DNA of 64,000 nucleotides from an uncultured Oscillospiraceae bacterium (GTDB lineage Bacteria; Bacillota; Clostridia; Oscillospirales; Acutalibacteraceae), in assembly GCA_902490735.1 (NCBI GenBank), contig CABUFC010000007.1:10316-74315 (forward strand). Reading direction: 5' to 3'. Both the position numbers and the translations under genes were made by a program. Positions 26,161 through 35,227 of the stretch are shown here, piece after piece. Position 1 is the first letter of the stretch; every line of letters begins with the position of its first letter. Under the pieces are notes generated by a model. That model saw only the letters and a list, made by a program, of their open reading frames with translations, was not told the origin of the DNA and ran no database searches.

Positions 26161-27141
26161 ATGAAAATCAAGCTTGGAATAGTAGGTTACGGAAATTTAG
26201 GCAAAGGCGTAGAAACAGCTGTAAAAACTGCCGATGACATAGAGCTGAAATATATTTTCACCAGAAGAGACCCGAATGCGCTTGAGATTAATTCCAATGC
26301 AAAAGTAATTGCACTTAGTGATATAGCCAATTATAAAGACGATATTGACGTGCTTATTCTTTGTTCCGGCAGCGCTACAGACTTGCCCGAGCAAACACCA
26401 AAACTTGCAAAACTATTTAACGTTGTTGACAGTTTTGACACGCACGCGAAAATACCCGATCACTTTAAAGCAGTAGATCTTGCCGCAAAATCCAACAATA
26501 AGGTTGGAATTATTTCTGTCGGCTGGGATCCGGGAATGTTTTCTTTACAAAGGTTATTAAGTGAAGCAATTCTTCCAAACGGAGAAAGCTATACGTTTTG
26601 GGGTAAAGGCGTAAGCCAGGGGCATTCGGATGCTATAAGACGGATTGACGGCGTTATTGACGCAAGGCAATATACAATACCGATTGAATCTGCAGTTGAA
26701 AAAATCAAAAAAGGTTTACACCCTACACTTTCTGTGAGAGAAAAGCACAAAAGAGAATGCTTTGTTGTGGTAAAAGAAGGTGCCGATCTTAAAAGAATAG
26801 AGCAAGAAATAAAGACCATGCCAAATTATTTTGATGAGTATGATACTACCGTGCATTTTATTTCTATGGAAGAATTAATTAAAAACCACAGTGGAATTCC
26901 TCATGGGGGGTTGGTTATAAGATCGGGATCAACTAATAACGGCGAAAACGAACATATTATTGAGTACAAATTAAAGCTTGATTCTAACCCGGAATTTACT
27001 TCAAGCATACTAATTGCCTATGCCAGAGCCGCAAAAAAGCTATATGACAGCAAACAATACGGCTGTAAAACGGTTTTTGATATACCGATAAGTTATTTAA
27101 CCACAAAAAGCAGAGATGAATTGCTAAAAACTTTATTATAA
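26161..27141 (+). CDS. ddh: meso-Diaminopimelate dehydrogenase
   Basis: The 326-aa protein begins IKLGIVGYGNLGKGVE (NADP loop), has DVLILCSGSATDLPEQ near residue 64, VDSFDTHAKIPDHF near 93, and SVGWDPGMFSLQRLL near 120 with FWGKGVSQGHSDAIRRI, all typical of Ddh. It makes meso-DAP in one step from tetrahydrodipicolinate and ammonia. MurE here has the DAP-type motif, so Ddh feeds the wall, and lysC nearby supplies the pathway. Confidence 0.94.
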   Translation: MKIKLGIVGYGNLGKGVETAVKTADDIELKYIFTRRDPNALEINSNAKVIALSDIANYKDDIDVLILCSGSATDLPEQTPKLAKLFNVVDSFDTHAKIPDHFKAVDLAAKSNNKVGIISVGWDPGMFSLQRLLSEAILPNGESYTFWGKGVSQGHSDAIRRIDGVIDARQYTIPIESAVEKIKKGLHPTLSVREKHKRECFVVVKEGADLKRIEQEIKTMPNYFDEYDTTVHFISMEELIKNHSGIPHGGLVIRSGSTNNGENEHIIEYKLKLDSNPEFTSSILIAYARAAKKLYDSKQYGCKTVFDIPISYLTTKSRDELLKTLL

Positions 27142-27144
27142 AAA

Positions 27145-27173
27145 AAGAGCTGAAAGAAAAACTTTCAGCTCTT
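27145..27173. terminator. Bidirectional terminator between ddh and ftsZ
   Basis: AAGAGCTGAAAG (27145-27156) and CTTTCAGCTCTT (27162-27173) are a perfect 12-bp stem with a loop of five A. The A run before it serves as a T run on the minus strand. Confidence 0.85.
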
Positions 27174-27187
27174 TATTCTTGTAATTA

Positions 27188-28258
27188 TTATTTGCGATTG
27201 TTAATCATATCAAAAAGCTCGGAATATGTATCGTCATCTTTATCATCATCTTCGGTGCTTAATATGTCTACAAGATCGGAACCCATTCCGGATTTTTTCT
27301 TTTCGGTTCCAAGACCTGTTGCAACAACAGTAATGCGGACAGTATCCTCAAGATTTTCATCAAGCTGAACGCCCCAAATAATGTTTGCATCAGGATGAGC
27401 CATATTCTTAACCGCATTGGAAGCTTCGGCAACTTCTTCAAGGCCGATATCTTCACTAGCAGTAATGCTGATAATAACACCACTTGCGTTTTCCATAGTA
27501 GTTTCGATAAGAGGGCTGTGAATAGCGGCATTTGCAGCAGCTTCGGCTTTATCTCTGCCGGTTGCAACGCCAACGCCCATATGTGCATAACCGGAATCGG
27601 TCATTATAGCTTTTACGTCAGCAAAGTCAAGGTTAATAAGAGCTGTTACATTTACAAGTTCCGAAATGCTTTGAACACCCTGTCTTAAAACGTCGTCTGC
27701 AATATAAAATGCATTCTTTAAAGTAAGCTTTTCGGCAGATGCGTCTTTTAATCTTTCGTTAGGGATAACAATCAGGCTGTCAACATGCTCGCGTAATGCG
27801 GCAATACCCGCTTCTGCCTGTTCCATTCTGCGTTTACCCTCAAATGCGAAAGGCTTTGTTACGATACCAACAGTTAGAATCCCAAGTTCTTTAGCGATTT
27901 GAGCAACGATGGGAGCAGCTCCGGTACCGGTTCCACCACCCATTCCGGCTGTAATGAATACCATATCCGCATCACGAATAGCCGCTGTAATTTCTTCTTT
28001 TGATTCTTCGGCTGCGTTCTGTCCTTTGGTAGGATCGGCACCGGCACCCTGGCCTTTAGTGGCTTTTTCGCCGATCTGGATTTTTTGAGAAGCCTTTGAA
28101 ACATAAAGAGCGGCGCGGTCAGTATTAATAGCAACAAATTCTACTCCGCGAACACCGGCATCGACCATACGGTTTATAGCATTTCCGCCGCCGCCGCCGA
28201 CACCTATAACTTTAATTTCAACTATATCTTTTTGTTCATTCAATACATCAAATGGCAT
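27188..28258 (-). CDS. ftsZ: Cell division protein FtsZ
   Basis: The ATG at 28258 is chosen because GGAAGG ends 9 bases before it; the ATG at 28267 touches that site. The 356-aa protein has the tubulin signature GGGTGTGAAP near residue 105, KVIGVGGGGGNAINRM near 16 and NLDFADVKAIM near 206. It polymerises with GTP into the division ring. The tail after about residue 317 is short and acidic and ends SELFDMINNRK, without the usual IPxFLRR motif. It is the last gene of the dcw cluster, with its own promoter. Confidence 0.97.
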   Translation of the reverse strand: MPFDVLNEQKDIVEIKVIGVGGGGGNAINRMVDAGVRGVEFVAINTDRAALYVSKASQKIQIGEKATKGQGAGADPTKGQNAAEESKEEITAAIRDADMVFITAGMGGGTGTGAAPIVAQIAKELGILTVGIVTKPFAFEGKRRMEQAEAGIAALREHVDSLIVIPNERLKDASAEKLTLKNAFYIADDVLRQGVQSISELVNVTALINLDFADVKAIMTDSGYAHMGVGVATGRDKAEAAANAAIHSPLIETTMENASGVIISITASEDIGLEEVAEASNAVKNMAHPDANIIWGVQLDENLEDTVRITVVATGLGTEKKKSGMGSDLVDILSTEDDDKDDDTYSELFDMINNRK

Positions 28259-28311
28259 TTTTTTCATCCTTCCAATCGATTAAAATACAGAAAACGCATT
28301 TATACAAAGAT

Positions 28312-28340
28312 ATTTTAGCACAAAGAATTGCGAATTTCAA
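28312..28340 (-). promoter_or_regulatory. Promoter of ftsZ
   Basis: TTGAAA (reverse complement of 28335-28340), 17 bp, TAAAAT (28312-28317), with extended -10 TGC on the minus strand. It lies between ftsQ and ftsZ and gives ftsZ separate expression. Confidence 0.6.
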
Positions 28341-28357
28341 TATTTTTTTTTAATAAT

Positions 28358-29134
28358 TTAAGATTTACTATAATATCCTTTTTGACTGCTGCTTGTCCAG
28401 TTTTTTAAATTGATACTACCGCCGCTTTTTTCCCCTATTTCTTTAAGCATACTTTTAAGGTGAAGAATTTTATATGACAGATCATTTTGAGTGCCTAATT
28501 CCACTGTGATGCTATTTGCAACTACTGTTTTTATATTTGTAATATCCGATACGTCAATTTCTGAAAGCTTTATTTCTAGGTCGTCAGTTTTTTTATACAA
28601 GTCTTCAAATATTTCATATGCGTCGTTATTTTCGAATGTAATTTTGTCTCCAAGATTGCTTTTTAAAATTTTAAGTCCTTTTATTTTTATCGCTGTTTCC
28701 GACACGTCGGTTTTCTTGTCGAGGGTTTTGAATTTAGCATCGGTTACAACATATGCCCCGTTATTATAAAAGGCGAACTTTTCAATGTCGTCAGTAATTT
28801 TTAAAATTATGGTAGACGGAATTTTACGAACTACATCCACCTTTTCAACATAAGGTAATTTTTTACTAATTTTGTCGCTGACATTTTTAGATATAAAAGA
28901 AAAAAGCTTAGTCCCTTTACCAATACCCGAAACCGTTAAAATCTGGTCGGCGGTATAAATGTTGCTGCCGGTAACGGTAACCGTTTTTGCAGGAAAAAGT
29001 ACAAATTGAAAAAGCATTACAACAACAAAGCCGATCAAAAACACCGCAATTACAAAATTACGGAGTTTATGTGACCGGCGTTTTTTCTTTTTTTGTGGTA
29101 TAACTTTTTTTGATTCTGTTTGTTCTATTTTCAT
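28358..29134 (-). CDS. ftsQ: Cell division protein FtsQ/DivIB
   Basis: The 258-aa protein has a Lys-rich cytoplasmic tail (about residues 8-27), one membrane helix (about 28-47), and a POTRA domain (PAKTVTVTGSNIYTADQILTVSGI) followed by the beta domain. It bridges the divisome in the extracytoplasmic space. The ATG overlaps the murA stop by 4 bases (ATGA), which indicates coupling. Confidence 0.88.
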   Translation of the reverse strand: MKIEQTESKKVIPQKKKKRRSHKLRNFVIAVFLIGFVVVMLFQFVLFPAKTVTVTGSNIYTADQILTVSGIGKGTKLFSFISKNVSDKISKKLPYVEKVDVVRKIPSTIILKITDDIEKFAFYNNGAYVVTDAKFKTLDKKTDVSETAIKIKGLKILKSNLGDKITFENNDAYEIFEDLYKKTDDLEIKLSEIDVSDITNIKTVVANSITVELGTQNDLSYKILHLKSMLKEIGEKSGGSINLKNWTSSSQKGYYSKS

Positions 29135-30384
29135 TTCCTTATTATTTCTGCTCCCAGTTTTTTAAGATAGCATTCTATGCTATCATATCCCCTATCGATA
29201 TGGTAAATTTTATTTATTTTTGTAGTGCCGTGTGCTTTTAATGCCGCCACAACCAATGCCGCGCCGCCTCTTAAATCGGTGCATTCTACGGTACTTCCCC
29301 ATAAATCATCCACCCCGTTTACTATTGCGACTTTTCCTTCTACACTAACTTTTGCGCCCATTCTTTTAAGTTCGTCAATATATTTAAATCGGTTTGAAAA
29401 AATATTTTCAACAAATACGGAGGTTCCTTCTGCCGCGGACATCATTGCAAGTGTTGTGGGAGCGGCGTCGGTAGGAAAGCCCGGATAAAAATGAGTTTTA
29501 ACCGTATACCCGCCTTTAAGTTTAGGCGGTGCTTTTAAAAACAGTTTATTTTCTTCAAGCAACAGTTTTACACCTGCGGCTTTAAAGCATTCGGTAACCG
29601 GCACAATATGTTCTGTAACAACGTTATTCATTAATAGTTCGCCGCCGGTTATACTTACGGCTGACATATAGGTCGATACGGCTATTCTATCCGGTATTAC
29701 GGTATGTTCAACGCCGGATAAACTGCTAACACCTGTAATTTCAATTGTACCGCTTTCTTCGCCGCTTATTTTTGCGCCAGCACCCTTTAAAAAATCCGCA
29801 AGATCCTTAATTTCAGGCTCGCGTGCGGCATTTCTTATTACGGTTTTTCCTTTTGCAACTGAAGCTAAAATCATGGCGTTTTCGGTAGCCCCTACGCTTG
29901 GCAAAGGAAAAGTAATTTCTGCTCCGTGTAAGCCTTTTTCAATTCTGCAATTAAGATTTCCATGATCCTCATCAATTTGAGCTCCGAGTCTTTTTAAAGC
30001 AGATATATGTATATCTATGGGTCTAGGACCAAGTTCACAGCCACCAGGACCTGAAAGGGTTGCTTTTTTACAGCGTGCAAGAATGCTTCCTAAAAAAATA
30101 ATCGAGGAACGCATTTCACGCATTAAATTATCGGGAATAGAATCGCAATCAATATATTTTGAATTGACTACGACTGTATTATCTTCCCTGTAAACAATAC
30201 AGCCAACATGCCGCAATATTCTAATTGCCGCATCTATATCAGATAATCGCGGAACATTATGTATTATGCATTCTCCGTTGCAAATAACCGTTGCCGCTAA
30301 TATTGGCAATGCGGAATTTTTTGCACCGTGAAGAGAGATCTCACCTTCAAGTCGTTGATTTCCTTTTATTATTAGACTTGACAT
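29131..30384 (-). CDS. murA: UDP-N-acetylglucosamine 1-carboxyvinyltransferase
   Basis: The 417-aa protein has KGNQRLEGEISLHGAKNSALP at its start (Lys of the active site), the catalytic cysteine in GPGGCELGPRPIDIH near residue 116, and HFYPGFPTDAAP near 302. It transfers enolpyruvate from PEP to UDP-GlcNAc, the first committed step of peptidoglycan. It stands between murG and ftsQ, where murB is common in other dcw clusters. Confidence 0.95.
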   Translation of the reverse strand: MSSLIIKGNQRLEGEISLHGAKNSALPILAATVICNGECIIHNVPRLSDIDAAIRILRHVGCIVYREDNTVVVNSKYIDCDSIPDNLMREMRSSIIFLGSILARCKKATLSGPGGCELGPRPIDIHISALKRLGAQIDEDHGNLNCRIEKGLHGAEITFPLPSVGATENAMILASVAKGKTVIRNAAREPEIKDLADFLKGAGAKISGEESGTIEITGVSSLSGVEHTVIPDRIAVSTYMSAVSITGGELLMNNVVTEHIVPVTECFKAAGVKLLLEENKLFLKAPPKLKGGYTVKTHFYPGFPTDAAPTTLAMMSAAEGTSVFVENIFSNRFKYIDELKRMGAKVSVEGKVAIVNGVDDLWGSTVECTDLRGGAALVVAALKAHGTTKINKIYHIDRGYDSIECYLKKLGAEIIRK

Positions 30385-30464
30385 TAAAATGCACTCCTTA
30401 AATAATGAGGCTGATTATTTTCAACCAATATTATTCTATGCAGTACATTTATAACCTGTTACGC

Positions 30465-31577
30465 TTATTTTGCCAAAAGCTTCATTAATTCAGAGTATAT
30501 TTTTTCGGTGGCATTGGATATTGTAGCCGTTGCCGCTTTTGCGCTCATATTTTTAAGCAGTGAATCATCGTTGATAATTTTCATAAGTGTGGGTTCTAAA
30601 AGCTCTATATCTTTTTCTTCTACAAGTTCGGCAGCTCCGATATTTTTTAAAGATAGAGCATTATAATATTGATGATTTTCTGCAACATTTGGCGAAGGTA
30701 TAAAAATTGCGGGTTTTCCGCATACGCCGATCTCTGTTAATGATATGGCTCCGGCACGAGAAATCACAATATCAGCTGCCGGTATACAAACAGTACTGTC
30801 AAGATAATCTTTTATTATTACGTTAGGTGAATTCAGGTTAATGCCTTTATTATTGGCCGCCTTAATCACATCGTCAAAATTACCTTTACCGGCTCCGTGA
30901 ATAAAAAAGAATTTGCTGTTTTTATAATGTTTAGCAATAATATCTATCATTGCTTCATTTATTTTCCCGGCGCCGAGACTGCCGCCCATAGATGTTATAA
31001 CTTTTACTTCGTCGCTTATGTTTAAAATCTTTCTGGCACTGCTTTTTGTGTGCTTTAACATTTCAAGTCGCACGGGATTTCCCAAAACAACCGGCTCGGT
31101 TTTTAGCCTCATCCGGTTTTTTGCCTCTTTCATAGCAAGCATTACAAGGTCAACTCTATTTGAGAGCATTTTTGTTGTAACGCCCGGGAATGCATTTTGC
31201 TCGTGAATAGCAGTTTTTATATGTAATTTAGAAGCTTCCCTAAGCACCGGTCCGCTTACATAACCGCCGGTACCAACTACTAAATCCGGTTTAAGTTTTT
31301 TTAATAGTTCTTTAGAGCGAGTACTGCCTAAAACGGCTTTTTTAAGCGCGTCGAAATTCCTTGCAATGTTTTCACGGCTTATTTTGCGCTGAAAACCGGC
31401 AACGTCAATAGGATAAAACTCAAATCCCGCTTCAGATACCAGTCTTTCTTCCATACCGCCTTTTTTTCCTATATAGGAAATTTTTGCGTCCGGATGCTTA
31501 TTTTTAATGTACTGCGCAACAGCAAGTGCCGGGTTTATATGGCCTGCTGTTCCACCGCCGGCAAATAAAATATGCAT
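30465..31577 (-). CDS. murG: UDP-GlcNAc-undecaprenyl-PP-MurNAc-pentapeptide transferase MurG
   Basis: The 370-aa protein begins ILFAGGGTAGHINPALAVA (glycine loop 1), has VGTGGYVSGPVL near residue 94, IHEQNAFPG near 122, MGGSLGAGKINE near 193 and the donor site SRAGAISLTEIG near 262. It is a GT-B enzyme on the inner face of the membrane that turns lipid I into lipid II. The gene follows ftsW by 13 bases. Confidence 0.96.
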   Translation of the reverse strand: MHILFAGGGTAGHINPALAVAQYIKNKHPDAKISYIGKKGGMEERLVSEAGFEFYPIDVAGFQRKISRENIARNFDALKKAVLGSTRSKELLKKLKPDLVVGTGGYVSGPVLREASKLHIKTAIHEQNAFPGVTTKMLSNRVDLVMLAMKEAKNRMRLKTEPVVLGNPVRLEMLKHTKSSARKILNISDEVKVITSMGGSLGAGKINEAMIDIIAKHYKNSKFFFIHGAGKGNFDDVIKAANNKGINLNSPNVIIKDYLDSTVCIPAADIVISRAGAISLTEIGVCGKPAIFIPSPNVAENHQYYNALSLKNIGAAELVEEKDIELLEPTLMKIINDDSLLKNMSAKAATATISNATEKIYSELMKLLAK

Positions 31578-31590
31578 ATTATATCCATCC

Positions 31591-32748
31591 TTAAGATTTT
31601 TCTAAGTTGCTTGTTCTGGAAATGGCAAGAACTATCCCCATTTGCACTAAAAGCAGTAAAAGCGCCGTACCACCATAACTGAAAAACGGAAGGCTTATAC
31701 CTGTATTGGGTAATGTGTTTGTAACAACAAGAATATTAAGTGCCGCTTGAAGACCTACCTGAAAGGTAAGTCCTGCTGCTAAAAGCGCCGAATATTTATC
31801 GGGCGCACGCATGGCTATAACAAAGCCGCGCCACAACAATAAACAAAAAAGGATTACAAGCGCTAACGCACCGATAAGGCCCAATTCTTCGCAAACAACC
31901 GCAAAAATAAAATCGTTGTGGGGCTCCGGAAGCCAAAGATATTTTTGATGAGACTGGCCGAAGCCTCTGCCCATTATACCTCCGGAACCAATTGCCAATA
32001 ACGATTGTATTGTTTGATATCCTTTACCCGTAGCGTCTGCCCATGGGTTTAACCAATAGGTTATTCTGCTGCTGCCGTAGCTAATTACTCCGGTAACAAT
32101 GGCGCCAATAATGCCAATAACACCAATTCCCGCTGCGCCTATTACATATTTCCACTTAATACCGCCGAAAATCATTAGTGCGGCGCCTATAATAAAAATT
32201 AAAGCTGTAGCAGAAAGATGCGGTTCAACTAAAACAAGGGCGCAGACAACTGCCAAAAGCAGCCCCGGTATTACTATGCCCTCTTTAAAATTCTTCATTT
32301 TAGAATAGTTTTTTGAAATATAAGTGGCAAAAAGCAGAATGATGGAAAATTTAGCAATTTCCGATGGCTGGAAAGAAATAGGACCTAATACGAGCCATCT
32401 TTTAACGTCCATGCCTTTTATTTGAATAGGCAAAATAAGCAGCAAGACAAGAAGCGCTGTAGAAATAAAATAAACTATCCATGCAAATTTTTTATAAACA
32501 TGAGCATTTATTTTTGAAACCAAAAGCATCAGCACTACACCTACGATCGCAATCGATGCCTGCCTTATTATAAAATGATAGCTGTTGTTCATATAGGCAT
32601 ACGCGTACGGATAGCTTGCAGAAAACAACATAATAAGCCCAAAAACAAGCAGTATCATAACAAGAGCCAAAAATCCAAGATCCATTTTACCCTTTAAAAA
32701 AATGCCTTGTTTTTGGCGGGTACTTCTTTCCTGCTCCACGCTTTTCAC
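31591..32748 (-). CDS. ftsW: Peptidoglycan polymerase FtsW (SEDS)
   Basis: The 385-aa protein has about ten membrane helices and the SEDS marks: VKRWLVLGPISFQPSEIAK near residue 118, YQTIQSLLAIGSGGIMGRGFG near 245, FIFAVVCEELGLIGAL near 275 and LPFFSYGGTALL near 350. It polymerises lipid II at the septum with a PBP2-type partner, here the SpoVD-like protein of the same cluster. SpoVE cannot be excluded by sequence alone. Confidence 0.93.
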   Translation of the reverse strand: MKSVEQERSTRQKQGIFLKGKMDLGFLALVMILLVFGLIMLFSASYPYAYAYMNNSYHFIIRQASIAIVGVVLMLLVSKINAHVYKKFAWIVYFISTALLVLLLILPIQIKGMDVKRWLVLGPISFQPSEIAKFSIILLFATYISKNYSKMKNFKEGIVIPGLLLAVVCALVLVEPHLSATALIFIIGAALMIFGGIKWKYVIGAAGIGVIGIIGAIVTGVISYGSSRITYWLNPWADATGKGYQTIQSLLAIGSGGIMGRGFGQSHQKYLWLPEPHNDFIFAVVCEELGLIGALALVILFCLLLWRGFVIAMRAPDKYSALLAAGLTFQVGLQAALNILVVTNTLPNTGISLPFFSYGGTALLLLLVQMGIVLAISRTSNLEKS

Positions 32749-32753
32749 CTCAA

Positions 32754-33767
32754 TTATCTTACAAAAATAACCAACAAACAGCCTATAAAACTAAAAATAA
32801 ATGCTACAAAAGAAAATACAAAAACTATTTTTTCTTCGCTCCAACCACTCATCTCAAAATGATGATGTATAGGAGTCATTTTAAATACTCTTTTTTTAGT
32901 GCGTTTATAATGTGACACCTGAATAATTACAGAAAGCGCCTCAAGCAAATAAACCATACCTATAAGCAATAATATTGCCGGGCAACCGATGGCAAAGGAA
33001 AGACCACAAACTGCGCCTCCTAAAAACAGCGAGCCGGTATCGCCCATAAAAATTTTTGCCGGGTGGCCATTCCAAATTAAAAATCCTATAAGGGCGCCTG
33101 TTAAAGCAGATGCAAAAATATTTGCGCCTAAAAAACCTAAAACGCCGGCTAAAAGCATAAACGCACAAGATACGACTATAGTTACCGAGGAAGCAAGGCC
33201 GTCTATACCATCGGTTAAATTTACGGCATTTGTAAATCCGTAAATAAACATAAGTGCTACAGGCCAGAATAAAAGTCCGGCGCCGCTGTTTATTTTAATA
33301 TAACCGATTAACGGGATATATGTGGTATCCATTCCCGCAAGTCCAAGAGAAGATAAAAATGCCGCAGATACTAAAAGCTGTAAAAAGGTTTTTTGACGTG
33401 CCGTAAGACCTAAATTACGCTTTTTTACCACCTTAATATAATCGTCAATAAACCCAATTAAGCCCATCGACATCGCAAGCCCGACTGCTGCAATCCACTG
33501 AACGGTTTTTAATGGATGCTCTGAAAACACAGGTTTTGCAATTATGGGAGATAAAGTAACGGTAATTATAATTCCTATAAGTGTACCTAAAATTATTAAA
33601 ACGCCACCCATTGTTGGGGTGCCTTCTTTAGAAGCATGCCACTTTGGACCGTCTTCCCTGATAGTTTGCCCGAATTTTAATTTTTTTAAAAAGGGTACAA
33701 CCGGAAAACCAAAAGATAAAGAAACGATAAAGCCTATCGCCGCTGCAACAATTGCAGAATAATTCAT
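32754..33767 (-). CDS. mraY: Phospho-MurNAc-pentapeptide-transferase MraY
   Basis: The 337-aa protein has about ten membrane helices and the polar loops GPKWHASKEGTPTMGG near residue 40, FIDDYIKV (catalytic Asp pair) near 105, NLTDGIDGLA near 183, FMGDTGSLFLGG near 239 and MTPIHHHFEMSGWSEEK near 299. It joins UDP-MurNAc-pentapeptide to undecaprenyl phosphate to form lipid I. It directly follows murE; no murF or murD is between them. Confidence 0.96.
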   Translation of the reverse strand: MNYSAIVAAAIGFIVSLSFGFPVVPFLKKLKFGQTIREDGPKWHASKEGTPTMGGVLIILGTLIGIIITVTLSPIIAKPVFSEHPLKTVQWIAAVGLAMSMGLIGFIDDYIKVVKKRNLGLTARQKTFLQLLVSAAFLSSLGLAGMDTTYIPLIGYIKINSGAGLLFWPVALMFIYGFTNAVNLTDGIDGLASSVTIVVSCAFMLLAGVLGFLGANIFASALTGALIGFLIWNGHPAKIFMGDTGSLFLGGAVCGLSFAIGCPAILLLIGMVYLLEALSVIIQVSHYKRTKKRVFKMTPIHHHFEMSGWSEEKIVFVFSFVAFIFSFIGCLLVIFVR

Positions 33768-33787
33768 ATTAACGCCCCTTTTATTTC

Positions 33788-35209
33788 CTATGATTTTTGA
33801 CTTAAAATATCGCGAATAATCTCTCGTTCATCCAGATGAATAGTGCCGTAATCGAGTATTTGATATGTCTCGTGGCCTTTTCCTGCTAAAACAATTATAT
33901 CGCCCGGTTGCGCGTTGTCTATGGCAAATTTTATTGCATCCGCTCGGTTTACTATAATTTTATACGGAACTGCAATATGCTTCATACCGGAAACTATTTC
34001 TTTAATAATGGAAAGCGGATCTTCACTTCTTGGATTATCGCTTGTCACTATAACAAAATCTGCATTGTGTCCGGCGATTTCGCCCATGATAGAGCGTTTG
34101 GATTTATCTCTGTCACCGCCACAGCCAAACAATACCACCAGTCTGTTTTTGGGACAATCCTTAAAGGTATTTAAAATATTTAACAGACCATCCGGCGTAT
34201 GGGCGTAGTCTATAACAATTGTAAAATCGGTGTTTGTATGCACAATTTCGGCTCTGCCTTTAACGCCTTTAACTGTTTTTATGGCACTTGAAACATCGTC
34301 AATACTAAATCCAAGTTGTATAAGCGTAACAGCGGCCGCCAAAGAATTATAAACCGTAAATTTACCCGGAATTGCCATTTTAATTCGATTAATAGAATTT
34401 TCTGAAACCAGTTCATAATCAACGCCGTCCGGCTTATAATTTATACTTTTAGCAGTATAATCGGCATCGTTAGCGACTGTTGAGTAGGTTATCTTTTTAC
34501 AACCAATATTATTATAAAACTGTTCAAAATACTTGTCATCATAATTAAGAACAGCAATTTTAGTGGCATTAAAAAGTTTTAATTTTGCCGCCAAATAATT
34601 ATCCATAGTTTTATGGTAATCTAAATGGTCCTGAGTTAAATTTGTAAACACGCCGACATCAAAAGTAATTCCTTCTACCCTTCCCTGATCAAGCGCATGG
34701 GAAGAGACTTCCATTACGGCATACTCGCAATTAGAATCAACCATTTTTTTAAACAATTCGTTTATTTCATAAATTGAAGGAGTTGTATTATTTGAAGGAA
34801 ATTCTTCATCCCCGACCATATGGCTTATAGTGCCGATAAGTCCGGCTTTATGCCCCAATTTTTCAAGCACGGATTTAATAATATGGGCAGTCGAAGTTTT
34901 GCCGTTTGTACCGGTAACACCAATTATTTTCAGTTTTTTTGCTGGGTTTCCAAAATATTCGGCAGACATTTTTGCGTAGGCTTTTTTTGTGTCCTCTACA
35001 ATCAACTGGTTATAAAGACCCAAATCGCGCTCGCAAATAATCACCGACGCGCCGTTATCGTTTGCTTGTTTAGCAAATTTATGGCCGTCAACGCAGCTGC
35101 CGTTTATACAAACAAAAGCATAACCCGGTTGTACCTTTCGTGAATCATTGGTAAAGCCTGTAATTTCTATGCTTTTTGAACAATCTTTGAGAATTTCGCT
35201 TAAAAACAT
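33788..35209 (-). CDS. murE: UDP-MurNAc-tripeptide synthetase MurE (meso-DAP type)
   Basis: The 473-aa protein has a P-loop GVTGTNGKTST near residue 98, NLTQDHLDYH near 193, and VIDYAHTPDGLLN near 328. The C-terminal motif VTSDNPRSEDP is the DNPR signature of meso-DAP-adding enzymes (lysine-adding ones have other residues). It adds the third stem-peptide residue. The DAP signature agrees with ddh in this window. Confidence 0.95.
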   Translation of the reverse strand: MFLSEILKDCSKSIEITGFTNDSRKVQPGYAFVCINGSCVDGHKFAKQANDNGASVIICERDLGLYNQLIVEDTKKAYAKMSAEYFGNPAKKLKIIGVTGTNGKTSTAHIIKSVLEKLGHKAGLIGTISHMVGDEEFPSNNTTPSIYEINELFKKMVDSNCEYAVMEVSSHALDQGRVEGITFDVGVFTNLTQDHLDYHKTMDNYLAAKLKLFNATKIAVLNYDDKYFEQFYNNIGCKKITYSTVANDADYTAKSINYKPDGVDYELVSENSINRIKMAIPGKFTVYNSLAAAVTLIQLGFSIDDVSSAIKTVKGVKGRAEIVHTNTDFTIVIDYAHTPDGLLNILNTFKDCPKNRLVVLFGCGGDRDKSKRSIMGEIAGHNADFVIVTSDNPRSEDPLSIIKEIVSGMKHIAVPYKIIVNRADAIKFAIDNAQPGDIIVLAGKGHETYQILDYGTIHLDEREIIRDILSQKS

Positions 35210-35227
35210 TATGCTATCCTTTCACAA

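Noticed and set aside
30400..30420. AAATAAT...ATTATTT inverted repeat before murA
   Set aside because: It is AT-rich with 7-bp arms, has no link to a convincing promoter, and is expected by chance in this composition.
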